A stretch of DNA of 64,000 nucleotides, taken from assembly GCF_001889005.1 (NCBI RefSeq), contig NZ_CP018153.1, positions 2,142,501-2,206,500 on the forward strand, given 5' to 3'. The first letter of the stretch is position 1. Each line of letters begins with the position of its first letter. The position numbers and the translations under genes are program-made. Positions 47,323 to 55,796 of the stretch are shown piece after piece. A model generated the notes under the pieces. It was not told the DNA's origin. It saw only the letters and a list, made by a program, of their open reading frames with translations, and ran no database searches. Source of the stretch: Christiangramia salexigens (GTDB lineage: Bacteria > Bacteroidota > Bacteroidia > Flavobacteriales > Flavobacteriaceae).

Positions 47323-50300
47323 TTAAAATTTTGTTGAAACTCCGAAAGTGATTGATTTTGTATGAGGAATACCATAACCGGCAACGCCTATACCTCCAGC
47401 TCCAAGACCGGATACCTCGTAATCAAATCCAGTAAAGGAGGTAAAGTTTATAAGGTTTTGTCCAGACATATAAAGTCTAAGTTCATTTAAACCAATCCCA
47501 TCAGTTAACTGCTGAGGGAAAGTATAGCCCAGCGTAATATTCTTCATTCTAAAATAAGATCCATCTTCGATAAAGTAACTTGAAGGCTGGGTTTCATTAT
47601 TTACATTACTTGTACTTAATGCAGGAATATTTGAATTCGCATTCTCCGGTGTCCATGCATCGAGCGTATTTTCCCCAAAATTGAAACTGAAGTAGGTGAA
47701 ATCACCTAAGTTTCTTTGAGTATTATATAAATCATGTCCATGCTTACCGTCGAAATAGGCGCTAAGATTAAAACCTTTATATCCTACATTTAAACTCACT
47801 CCGTAAATAAAGTCTGGATGAGGATTTCCTATAATAGTTCTATCATCAGAATTAATTACCCCATCATTGTTAAGATCTCTGTATCTTATTCTTCCCAGAC
47901 CTTTTCCTGGCTGTTGCGCATGGACAGCTACTTCTTCTGGACTTCTGAAAAGTCCATCAGCAACAAGTCCGTAAAAAGAGGCAATTGGATCTCCGGCCCT
48001 GGTTATCGACACCCCATTAAGAAGGAAGTTATTATCTGTATCAAGTGATTCGACGTTGTTCTCATATTTAGAGAAATTCAGGTCAACGCCGTAATACCAA
48101 TCACCTTCGGCCTTATTTTGATAATTCAAAACCGCTTCGAAACCAATATTCGATACTTCCCCTGCATTAATAAACGGAGGTTCTGCTTCACCATTTATTG
48201 CCTGTGGGATAGGTTGTAAAAGTAGATCTGTTGTTCTCTTATCAAAGAAATCTGTGCTTAGAGTAAGACGATTTCTCAAGAAACCTATATCAAATCCAAC
48301 ATTTGTCTGGGCAGTTTGTTCCCACTGAATATCGGGGTTGGCTTGTCTTGCCTGTACAATCCCTTCTGAAACTCCAAAACCATCACCATCAATATCATAA
48401 TTTAGGAATTCAATTGCATTGCCAATTGAGCTATTATAAAAAGTACTTAGATATAAATAGTTTGGAATTTGATCATTCCCATTTATACCATAAGAGGCAC
48501 GAAATTTTAGATTTGAAATTATATCGGAATCTTCAAGAAAATTTTCGTTTGAAACATTCCAGGCAATTGATCCTGCAGGATAAATGGCGAATTTATTATT
48601 TGGACCAAATCTGGAAGAACCGTCTCTTCTTATACTACCGGATAAGATATATCTGTCGTCATATACATATTTAAGAGATCCAAAGAATGATTGTTTTCTA
48701 TAGTTAATCTCATTTTCAATGGTCCTGAATTCTGCATCGCTTTGGATGATATATTTTGGGTATTCTGTAATATCAACTCCATTCGTTAGTTCTACTGTAG
48801 ATTCAAAATCTTCGTTTGTAAACTCAACTCCTCCAAGAACATTGATTCGATGCTTGTTTATTTCGAAATCATAGGTAAGTAGATTAGTCCAGATCGTTCT
48901 TAAAGAATTGTTCCGATCCTTTGAGACAGTAATATTATTAAACACACTTGGAATTCTACCTACCTGAACAAAAGGTTGCGTTCTGGTGTCAAATGCAAAC
49001 TCTGTATAATCAAAATTCAGAGTAGTATTGAAAGTTAAACCATCCAGCATATCAATTTTAGCAAAAACATTTCCTAGCAAACGATTATTCCGCTGTTCAT
49101 TCTTTCTATTGGACCACAGATTGGCAAGCGAGTTTGCTTTATCCTGGATGGTAGGTGCTGTATAATCTCCATCCACAGTATATACTGGAATTAGTGGATT
49201 TTGGAGTATGGCATTTTCAAATTCATTAGCCTGAACTTCATTAAAGTTTGAATACAGGAAGTTCTCCCCTACAGTAATTCTATCGTCCCAGAAATCAAAG
49301 CTTGAATTCAACCTGGCATTATATCTTTCATAAGACGTATACTTTTGGATACCATTATCTTTAGTGTAGTTCAGACTCGTAAATATTTGCATGTCTTCTT
49401 TACCATATCGATAACTGAAATCTGTATTGTATGAAATCGATTCATCTATAATTACATCTAACCAATTTGTGTCGGATGATCTAATTAACTCAGCTTCATC
49501 TAAAAACTCAGGAATATCGAATCCAGTACCATTATCTGTTAGTACATTAAAATTTCCTGAAATACCATCATTCGCTCTAGCCTCATAATATACATCTGCC
49601 CATTGACGAGCATTTAAAATATCAACCTTGTCTCTTAGCATATTAACAGTAGCTTCAGATTTTACAGCAAACTCTGAAACACCCTCCTTACCTTTTTTGG
49701 TGGTAACTACAATTACGCCGTTTGCGGCGGAGGTTCCGTACAGTGCGGTTGAAGCACCATCCTTTAAAACCTGAATACTTGCTATTTCATCTGGATTTAG
49801 AGAAGAAGGATTGAATGTTTGAACCCCGTCGATTACCCATAGAGGGCTTGAACCAGCAGTAATTGTCGTTAATCCTCGTATCGCAATTTGAGAATCATTT
49901 CCCCCTGGGGTACCCCCGGAATTAATTTGGATTCCTGGAACTCGACCCTGTAAGCTTGTAATAATATTCGGACTGAACTCTTGAGAAAGCTCTTCAACAT
50001 CAACCACACTTATTGCTCCTGCTATATCCGATTTCTTTTCTGAAGTATAACCGGTGACTACAACTTCATCGAGTTGGGCTACATCCTCAGTCAAAGTAAT
50101 ACCATAAGTGGAAGACTGATCAACAGCAACTTCTTTAGTTTTAAAACCTATGTAGGAAATTACGAGAATTTCACCATTACTGGCCTCCAGTTCGAAATTT
50201 CCATCAAAGTCGGTCATCGCACCACGATTCGTATCCTTTACCGCCACGGTAGCCCCAATGACAGGTATACCTTCTTCAGAAGTTACAGTACCCGTTATTG

Positions 50301-50364
50301 TCTTGTTTTGAGCCAACATGCCGAGGCTAAAGAACATGAGCGTTATCACAATTAAATTTTTCAT
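47323..50364 (-). CDS. SusC/RagA family TonB-linked outer-membrane transporter (fructan locus)
   Basis: 1013 residues from the ATG at 50364 (MKNLIVITLMFFSLGMLAQ), which gives a clean signal peptide; the frame stays open upstream but only inside the GH32 gene. A carboxypeptidase-regulatory-like domain (KTITGTVTSEEGIPVIGATV), a plug with AQLDEVVVTGYTSEKKSDIAGA and VIDGVQTFNPSSLNPDEIASIQVLKDG, and a barrel ending in FGVSTKF are visible. It should import fructo-oligosaccharides with SusD, powered by TonB. It starts 19 bases after the upstream GH32 gene in the operon. Confidence 0.95.
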   Translation of the reverse strand: MKNLIVITLMFFSLGMLAQNKTITGTVTSEEGIPVIGATVAVKDTNRGAMTDFDGNFELEASNGEILVISYIGFKTKEVAVDQSSTYGITLTEDVAQLDEVVVTGYTSEKKSDIAGAISVVDVEELSQEFSPNIITSLQGRVPGIQINSGGTPGGNDSQIAIRGLTTITAGSSPLWVIDGVQTFNPSSLNPDEIASIQVLKDGASTALYGTSAANGVIVVTTKKGKEGVSEFAVKSEATVNMLRDKVDILNARQWADVYYEARANDGISGNFNVLTDNGTGFDIPEFLDEAELIRSSDTNWLDVIIDESISYNTDFSYRYGKEDMQIFTSLNYTKDNGIQKYTSYERYNARLNSSFDFWDDRITVGENFLYSNFNEVQANEFENAILQNPLIPVYTVDGDYTAPTIQDKANSLANLWSNRKNEQRNNRLLGNVFAKIDMLDGLTFNTTLNFDYTEFAFDTRTQPFVQVGRIPSVFNNITVSKDRNNSLRTIWTNLLTYDFEINKHRINVLGGVEFTNEDFESTVELTNGVDITEYPKYIIQSDAEFRTIENEINYRKQSFFGSLKYVYDDRYILSGSIRRDGSSRFGPNNKFAIYPAGSIAWNVSNENFLEDSDIISNLKFRASYGINGNDQIPNYLYLSTFYNSSIGNAIEFLNYDIDGDGFGVSEGIVQARQANPDIQWEQTAQTNVGFDIGFLRNRLTLSTDFFDKRTTDLLLQPIPQAINGEAEPPFINAGEVSNIGFEAVLNYQNKAEGDWYYGVDLNFSKYENNVESLDTDNNFLLNGVSITRAGDPIASFYGLVADGLFRSPEEVAVHAQQPGKGLGRIRYRDLNNDGVINSDDRTIIGNPHPDFIYGVSLNVGYKGFNLSAYFDGKHGHDLYNTQRNLGDFTYFSFNFGENTLDAWTPENANSNIPALSTSNVNNETQPSSYFIEDGSYFRMKNITLGYTFPQQLTDGIGLNELRLYMSGQNLINFTSFTGFDYEVSGLGAGGIGVAGYGIPHTKSITFGVSTKF

Positions 50365-50383
50365 AATTGGCTTTTGGTTGTTT

Positions 50384-52576
50384 TTAATTATTCTGAATTT
50401 CATAAATAGTAACATCTGCAGATGCTGATCCACCTTCAGTGAACAAATCAACACCATTAGCATCATCACTTTCGGGGAAGAATCTACCTGTAAAATGTGA
50501 TTCTCCATTTATAAAGACTTCTAGAACCGAACCATCAACGAAAACCCTTAAATCAATAGAATCTCCCTGATTAATGTTGAAATCTCCTCTTCGAACATCT
50601 CTCCTTACAAGATCTGAAGTTGAAGAATCAGAGGCATCAACTACCCATTCCTGGGTTCCAAAATCATAATAAACCCTATATTCTTCTCCGCTGGTTTCAG
50701 ACTGTCCTAGGATAAATCCGAAACGTTCTGAAGTTCCAGTGTTGATGGTGGTTACCATTTCAAAATGTCGACCGTTGAAATCAATATTATCAGTACTTCC
50801 GGGATCAACATCTATATTTCCGAAATTAGTTTCTTCTCCTCTGTAATTTTCAAGATTTGGATGTGGTTCTATGAGGATGGTTCCGTCTTCGCTTAAAGTC
50901 CAAACCTGGGCTAAACTGAAGAGATTCGCATATCCTTGTGCCTGTTGAAATTCTGGTGCCACTTCATCTGGTATAATTCCGATTGCGGTGGTTCTACCCT
51001 GATCATCAACAGTAACGGCTGGAGATAAAAACCCGTTAACCACTTCCAAGTATTTCGGATCTTCAAAATCTGGAGTGAAAACTCCATTTTCAAATCTACC
51101 GGTCCAGTAGAATGTTATGGCAGGAGTAGCATCTGGAGTTTTTTGAACCAATAATATAAACCTACCATCCTCGAATTCGTGTAGTACAGGCATTTCCCAG
51201 AAATTTCCTTCTCCCTGATTCTGCTGGCCCTGGAAAAGGATTCCCTTGTAATCCCAATTTTCAAAGTCTGCACTGGTGTAATAAACCACATTACCTCCAA
51301 TGGATGATATTCCACTACCTATGATCATATGGTATAAACCATCTTTGTAAATAACGTAAGGATCTCGGAAGTCAAGATCAACTTCCGGTGGCGCGGCAGG
51401 GATAACCGGGTTACCGTCAAATTTATCCAGTGTCTGATAATTATCATCTGAAAATGCGGTTCCAATACCTGCCTTAACTCCATCTACACCCGTGTAAACG
51501 ACTGCAGGAGTTCCATCCTCAAGGATTATTGCATCACCAGACCAGATCCCAAAATTATCCCATCCTGTAGAAGGCCATAAAACTGCATCTTGCTCTTCCC
51601 AATTAACTAAATCTGGACTTGTAAAATGTCCCCAGTTCTGATTCGCTATACCAAGGAAAACTTCATTTTTCTGATAGAACATATGGTATGTCCCATCTAA
51701 ACCAACCAAACCATAAGACTCATTTGCCCAACCAAAATCTGGAATAGGGTGATAGATTGGTCGGTTATGATCCTCTGAATAATCCAGGGCTAAATTGTAG
51801 TCTGGCTCAGCAGGTGAGCCATATTGGGCAGATATAAATTCTGATACTGCGGGAGTAGCAAAACCTGAATAAATTTGAATTTCATCTAGTGCACCAGAAT
51901 AATAATCAATGTCAAAAATACCCATCATTTCTCCCATTGTATTTTTTCCAATACTAATAGGCGTGGAACCAGAAGGCCAGGAAATCGAACCGGCAGAAAT
52001 ATTACCTGTAGTCAATTGTTCCTGATTCATATAAATTGAAATGTTTTGCGATGAAGGGCTTATCCCAACCAGAATGTGATTCCATTGGTTTCTTGGGACA
52101 ATTTGATTCGTCATTGTTTGAGAAAAGGAACCATCGATGAAATATTGTACAACGATTTGTCCAAATTTATTAAGGCCTACCATAATCCCAGTACTTGAGC
52201 CTTCAGAAGTCATTGCAAGCATTGCAGCTGTTCCAACAGGATAAGATCTTGGTGACGCCCAGAGCGAAATAGTCACTTCATCATCAGGAAGAAGATTGGT
52301 ATCGATTTCCCCGCTGATTTCGTTGGTCAAGCCGTCAAAAAATATGGCATTTTCTGAAACTCCACTCATGCGGTTTACCGCTTTTCCTTCAATTTCAAAG
52401 GTATTGCCGGTTTCGGATTCAGTAGTAGTATTACCAGTGGACTCATCAAGTTTAAACTCAAGACGTTTATTTATTTGAAGATTGTCGGTCTCATTGACAA
52501 ACACTACATCATCGTCATGGCAGGAAGTCATAAGACTTATTGCAACGAATAGTTTTAGTATTATCATTTTTTTCAT
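50384..52576 (-). CDS. Surface lipoprotein GH32 with LamG-like domain and Glu at the nucleophile position
   Basis: 730 residues. Lipobox Cys19 (LMTSC) is followed by HDDD, pointing to the outer surface. A LamG-like module occupies about 40-245, the GH32 propeller about 265-570 and the C-terminal sandwich about 580-730. FRDPYVI (Asp405) and FWEMPVL (Glu461) are intact; the first motif reads WANESYG with Glu286 in place of the nucleophile Asp. It has the same domain order as the GH32 at 40261-42507 and the same substitution. As the surface GH32 it may be the endo-acting fructanase, but this is inference. Confidence 0.9.
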   Translation of the reverse strand: MKKMIILKLFVAISLMTSCHDDDVVFVNETDNLQINKRLEFKLDESTGNTTTESETGNTFEIEGKAVNRMSGVSENAIFFDGLTNEISGEIDTNLLPDDEVTISLWASPRSYPVGTAAMLAMTSEGSSTGIMVGLNKFGQIVVQYFIDGSFSQTMTNQIVPRNQWNHILVGISPSSQNISIYMNQEQLTTGNISAGSISWPSGSTPISIGKNTMGEMMGIFDIDYYSGALDEIQIYSGFATPAVSEFISAQYGSPAEPDYNLALDYSEDHNRPIYHPIPDFGWANESYGLVGLDGTYHMFYQKNEVFLGIANQNWGHFTSPDLVNWEEQDAVLWPSTGWDNFGIWSGDAIILEDGTPAVVYTGVDGVKAGIGTAFSDDNYQTLDKFDGNPVIPAAPPEVDLDFRDPYVIYKDGLYHMIIGSGISSIGGNVVYYTSADFENWDYKGILFQGQQNQGEGNFWEMPVLHEFEDGRFILLVQKTPDATPAITFYWTGRFENGVFTPDFEDPKYLEVVNGFLSPAVTVDDQGRTTAIGIIPDEVAPEFQQAQGYANLFSLAQVWTLSEDGTILIEPHPNLENYRGEETNFGNIDVDPGSTDNIDFNGRHFEMVTTINTGTSERFGFILGQSETSGEEYRVYYDFGTQEWVVDASDSSTSDLVRRDVRRGDFNINQGDSIDLRVFVDGSVLEVFINGESHFTGRFFPESDDANGVDLFTEGGSASADVTIYEIQNN

Positions 52577-52585
52577 CAGTCTGGT

Positions 52586-54175
52586 TTATTTATTAGTTGA
52601 TGCTTTTAATTCCTGTTTATCCGTAAGGTTTAGGTAAACCTTTTTTGTCTGTATATCTTTTATTTCGGTTCCCTTTTCGGTGTCGATATTTAAAGTATTC
52701 CATAGGGATTCAGGATAGACAAGATTTGTCATCGTATAACTTCCATCGTTAAGAAAGATTTCAACTGAAGACTTATCTATGTATAGCTTAACCTTAAGGG
52801 TTTCGACCTTGCCTATCTTAACTTCCTGAGGTTCTGTATTTGTAAACTTCTCATTGAAATCAACTAATCCAGATTCCTTTCTATTGGTATAAAAGGTTCC
52901 CTCCTCATAACTCATTGTAAATTTATTTCCTGAATTATTACTAAGAGTTACCTTCAGTCCATCAGGGTTTTCTGCACTAAAACTTATAATACTATTCGAA
53001 AGTTCCTTGGAATTTATAGTGATACCGTTTCTTGATTTGCTCTGTTCCATTTCCAAGTCTTCAGAAACTGTACTTATTTCTTCAATTACCTTAGTCTTTA
53101 GGTTATATCCTTTTTGATCCTTAACTAAGCTTAATTCTCTAGGTAAAGTCATTGCACTACGCCATCCTTCAGTTGGAGTTGTAGTAGCATAATTCCAATT
53201 ACTCATCCAACCTATTACTACTCTTCGGTCGTCGGGCATATTATTATAGGATACACCAGCATAATTATCCGTCCCATAATCAATCCATTTGCTTTGTTCC
53301 TGTTCAGTTGTGAATTTTTCACCATCATAATCTCCAATAAAATAGCGTGTTCCAGAACCACCATTTGGAGAACTTTCTCCCCCATGGCTTATTATAAGAA
53401 CCCATTTTTTCTCATCTGTCCCTTCAACTTCAAGTTCAAAAAGATCTGGACATTCCCATACTCCCAATTCAGGATCATCCTGAAATTTGAAATCGCTTAG
53501 CTTCTCCCAGTTTTTTAAATCATTTGATTCGAAGAACTGGATATGATCTTTGGCAGCAAGTAACATTTGCCAGTTTTCTTTTTCTTCATTCCAGAAAACT
53601 TTCGGGTCTCTAAAATCTCTTATACCAGGATTTTCAATAACCGGATTTCCCTCATACTTCGTCCAAGTCTTTCCTTCATCTAAACTATATGCTATACCCT
53701 GGGTCTGAAATTTATCACTCCCATTCTTTTCACCCTTTGGATCATGATAGGTAAACATGGCTATCATTGCATCTTCACCAAAACCTGCAGTATTATTTTT
53801 ATCCACAACGGCGCTACCTGAGAAAATATACCCAAGACTATCAGGGTATAAGGCAATAGGTTTTTCTTCCCAGGAAAGAAGGTCTTCACTAACCGCATGT
53901 CCCCAGTGCATTGGACCCCAAACGGTACTGTCTGGGTAATGCTGAAAAAACAAGTGATACTTTCCGTTTTTATACACCAACCCATTTGGATCATTCATCC
54001 ATTTTTCTCTAGGGGTGAAATGATAATTTGGCCGAAAAGGATCATGGGCTATTGATTCCTTTTCTTTTGTGGAAGCCAAATCCTTATTATCTTCCTGGGA
54101 GTTTTTATTTCCACAGGATATTACAAAGGAAAATAATATCAGGCCGAAGGCCAGTTTTAAGGAGTTTTTGCTCAT
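52586..54175 (-). CDS. GH32 exo-fructosidase lipoprotein with canonical catalytic triad
   Basis: 529 residues. A lipobox with Cys21 (SFVISC) is followed by GNKNSQEDNKD. The GH32 signature is complete: WMNDPNG (nucleophile Asp62), FRDPKVF (Asp190) and VWECPDLF (acid/base Glu241-Cys242), with a C-terminal beta-sandwich (about 385-515). The closest functional analogues are inulinase/levanase/invertase-type beta-fructosidases that release fructose. The stop is 9 bases before the next GH32 start, and its ATG overlaps the upstream MFS stop (ATGA), so sugar porter and fructosidase are translationally coupled. Confidence 0.94.
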   Translation of the reverse strand: MSKNSLKLAFGLILFSFVISCGNKNSQEDNKDLASTKEKESIAHDPFRPNYHFTPREKWMNDPNGLVYKNGKYHLFFQHYPDSTVWGPMHWGHAVSEDLLSWEEKPIALYPDSLGYIFSGSAVVDKNNTAGFGEDAMIAMFTYHDPKGEKNGSDKFQTQGIAYSLDEGKTWTKYEGNPVIENPGIRDFRDPKVFWNEEKENWQMLLAAKDHIQFFESNDLKNWEKLSDFKFQDDPELGVWECPDLFELEVEGTDEKKWVLIISHGGESSPNGGSGTRYFIGDYDGEKFTTEQEQSKWIDYGTDNYAGVSYNNMPDDRRVVIGWMSNWNYATTTPTEGWRSAMTLPRELSLVKDQKGYNLKTKVIEEISTVSEDLEMEQSKSRNGITINSKELSNSIISFSAENPDGLKVTLSNNSGNKFTMSYEEGTFYTNRKESGLVDFNEKFTNTEPQEVKIGKVETLKVKLYIDKSSVEIFLNDGSYTMTNLVYPESLWNTLNIDTEKGTEIKDIQTKKVYLNLTDKQELKASTNK

Positions 54176-55527
54176 TTTGTATTGATTTCTAAAGTTCTTG
54201 ATTCGTTCGAGTTATCTGGTAAATGAAGACCTATATCTTCTAAAGATTTCCCTTTGGTTTCAGGCATCATGAAAATGACGAACAACAATTGAAGAACCAT
54301 CATGAATGCAAAGAAGGCGAATACATATCCGGGACCAATTGTTGTAAATAAAAGTGGAACCAAAGAAGGAATTATAGCCGCTAATACCCAGTGGGTAGAA
54401 CTTCCAAAAGCTTGACCTGAGGCTCTTAGTTTATTAGGGAATATTTCTGAGATGAACACCCAAATTACGGCACCCTGACCAATTGCATGTGATGCGATAA
54501 AAATGAAAAGAAAAATAGGCACCCACATGCCTCCCCAGTTAAGAAAAAAGGCTGTCGCAACCAGGCTTAGGGATATTATATAGCCAATGGAACCAATAAG
54601 CATTAATTTTTTTCGTCCCATTCTATCAATAAGAAAAACACCAAACAATGTAAATAATAGATTGATGGCTCCAACGCCAATACTACTTAATAAGGCAGTA
54701 CTTTCTCCAAGGCCAGCAGATTCAAAAATCCTAGGCGCATAATACAGAAATGCGTTTATACCTGATAACTGATTAAAAAAGGCAATTAAAAAAGCCAACA
54801 TAAGAGGAAATCGATATTTCTTCATGAAAATATTTTCATTAACTTCCTCGACTTCTGCCTGAGCCCGTAATTCCCTTAGGGTCTTATCAAGGTCCGATGA
54901 ATTTGGCTGAATTATTTGTAAAACCTTTTTTGCCTTCGCTTCCTTACCTTTTGAAAACAACCATCTAGGACTCTTTGGAATAAAGAATACTAATATTAGA
55001 TATAAAACCGCAGGTACTGCTTCAGCTCCTATCATCCATCTCCAGGGCTGATTGCCAAAATCTCTTAATAGATAATTGGATAGAAAAGCAATTAATATCC
55101 CAAATACAATATTGAACTGGTAAAGCGAAACTAGTTTACCGCGGCTTTTGGAAGGAGCGATTTCTGAAACGTATGCTGGGGCTGCAATGGTAGAAGCTCC
55201 TACTCCTAGCCCCCCTAAAAACCTGAATATCGCAAACGTTAGAGGGTCTGTAGCTAATGAAGAACCTAAGGCAGATACTAAATATAGAACACCAATACCT
55301 ATTAGGGTATTACGTCTTCCATATGAATTGGTAGGTATACCTCCCAAAATAGCACCAACTACGGTCCCCCATAATGCCATCGCCATTACAATGGAACCAT
55401 GAAATGCATCGGAAGTATTCCATAATTCTTGCAATTGTTTATCCGCTCCAGATATCACCACTGTATCAAATCCGAATAAAAAACCGGCTAGTGCAGCTAC
55501 TAAAGACCAAACCCAAATATTTCTCAT
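54172..55527 (-). CDS. MFS sugar porter, probably fructose importer
   Basis: 451 residues from the ATG at 55527, with twelve membrane helices. The sugar porter motifs are visible: GRRNTLIG after helix 2, PKSPRWLFSKGKEAKAKKVL at the centre, RMGRKKLMLIG in the second half and PETKGKSLEDIGLHLP at the C-terminus, with QLSGINAFLYYAPRIFE in helix 7. Fructose or short fructo-oligosaccharide uptake across the inner membrane is inferred from the operon. It is the first structural gene of the fructan operon. A GTG two codons upstream is an alternative start. Confidence 0.93.
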   Translation of the reverse strand: MRNIWVWSLVAALAGFLFGFDTVVISGADKQLQELWNTSDAFHGSIVMAMALWGTVVGAILGGIPTNSYGRRNTLIGIGVLYLVSALGSSLATDPLTFAIFRFLGGLGVGASTIAAPAYVSEIAPSKSRGKLVSLYQFNIVFGILIAFLSNYLLRDFGNQPWRWMIGAEAVPAVLYLILVFFIPKSPRWLFSKGKEAKAKKVLQIIQPNSSDLDKTLRELRAQAEVEEVNENIFMKKYRFPLMLAFLIAFFNQLSGINAFLYYAPRIFESAGLGESTALLSSIGVGAINLLFTLFGVFLIDRMGRKKLMLIGSIGYIISLSLVATAFFLNWGGMWVPIFLFIFIASHAIGQGAVIWVFISEIFPNKLRASGQAFGSSTHWVLAAIIPSLVPLLFTTIGPGYVFAFFAFMMVLQLLFVIFMMPETKGKSLEDIGLHLPDNSNESRTLEINTK

Positions 55528-55533
55528 TATCAC

Positions 55534-55796
55534 AATTTTTATTGGACTTTACTAAACTATTCTAAATTTTAGAGGTTCATTTTTGATAATGTTGCAATAG
55601 GGTTCAGAATTGTTATAAAATTGCAAAAAATTACGTAACACCTACATTAACAGTCGATTGGAAGAAAATATAAAAACACACTAAAACGTTATAGTTTCAA
55701 TATTGTAACAAGCGTTTTTAATTTTGTAACAGAAATGAAGGACTTTCTCGCCATTGCCTTATAAATGGAAAAACGAATATTAAGCCTTTGTTAATT
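55534..55796 (-). promoter_or_regulatory. Upstream region of the fructan operon with TTGTAACA direct repeats
   Basis: A 263-base gap between the hybrid sensor gene and the MFS gene. TTGTAACA occurs at 55703-55710 and 55724-55731, exactly 21 bases apart (two helical turns), and a third GTAACA core lies at 55635-55640. Direct repeats spaced by two turns are what an AraC-type DNA-binding domain of a hybrid sensor would be expected to recognise. Confidence 0.5.

Noticed and set aside
50365..50508. N-terminal extension of the fructan SusC to 50508
   Set aside because: The extra 48 residues lie inside the upstream GH32 gene and would bury the signal peptide; the ATG at 50364 starts a clean signal sequence.
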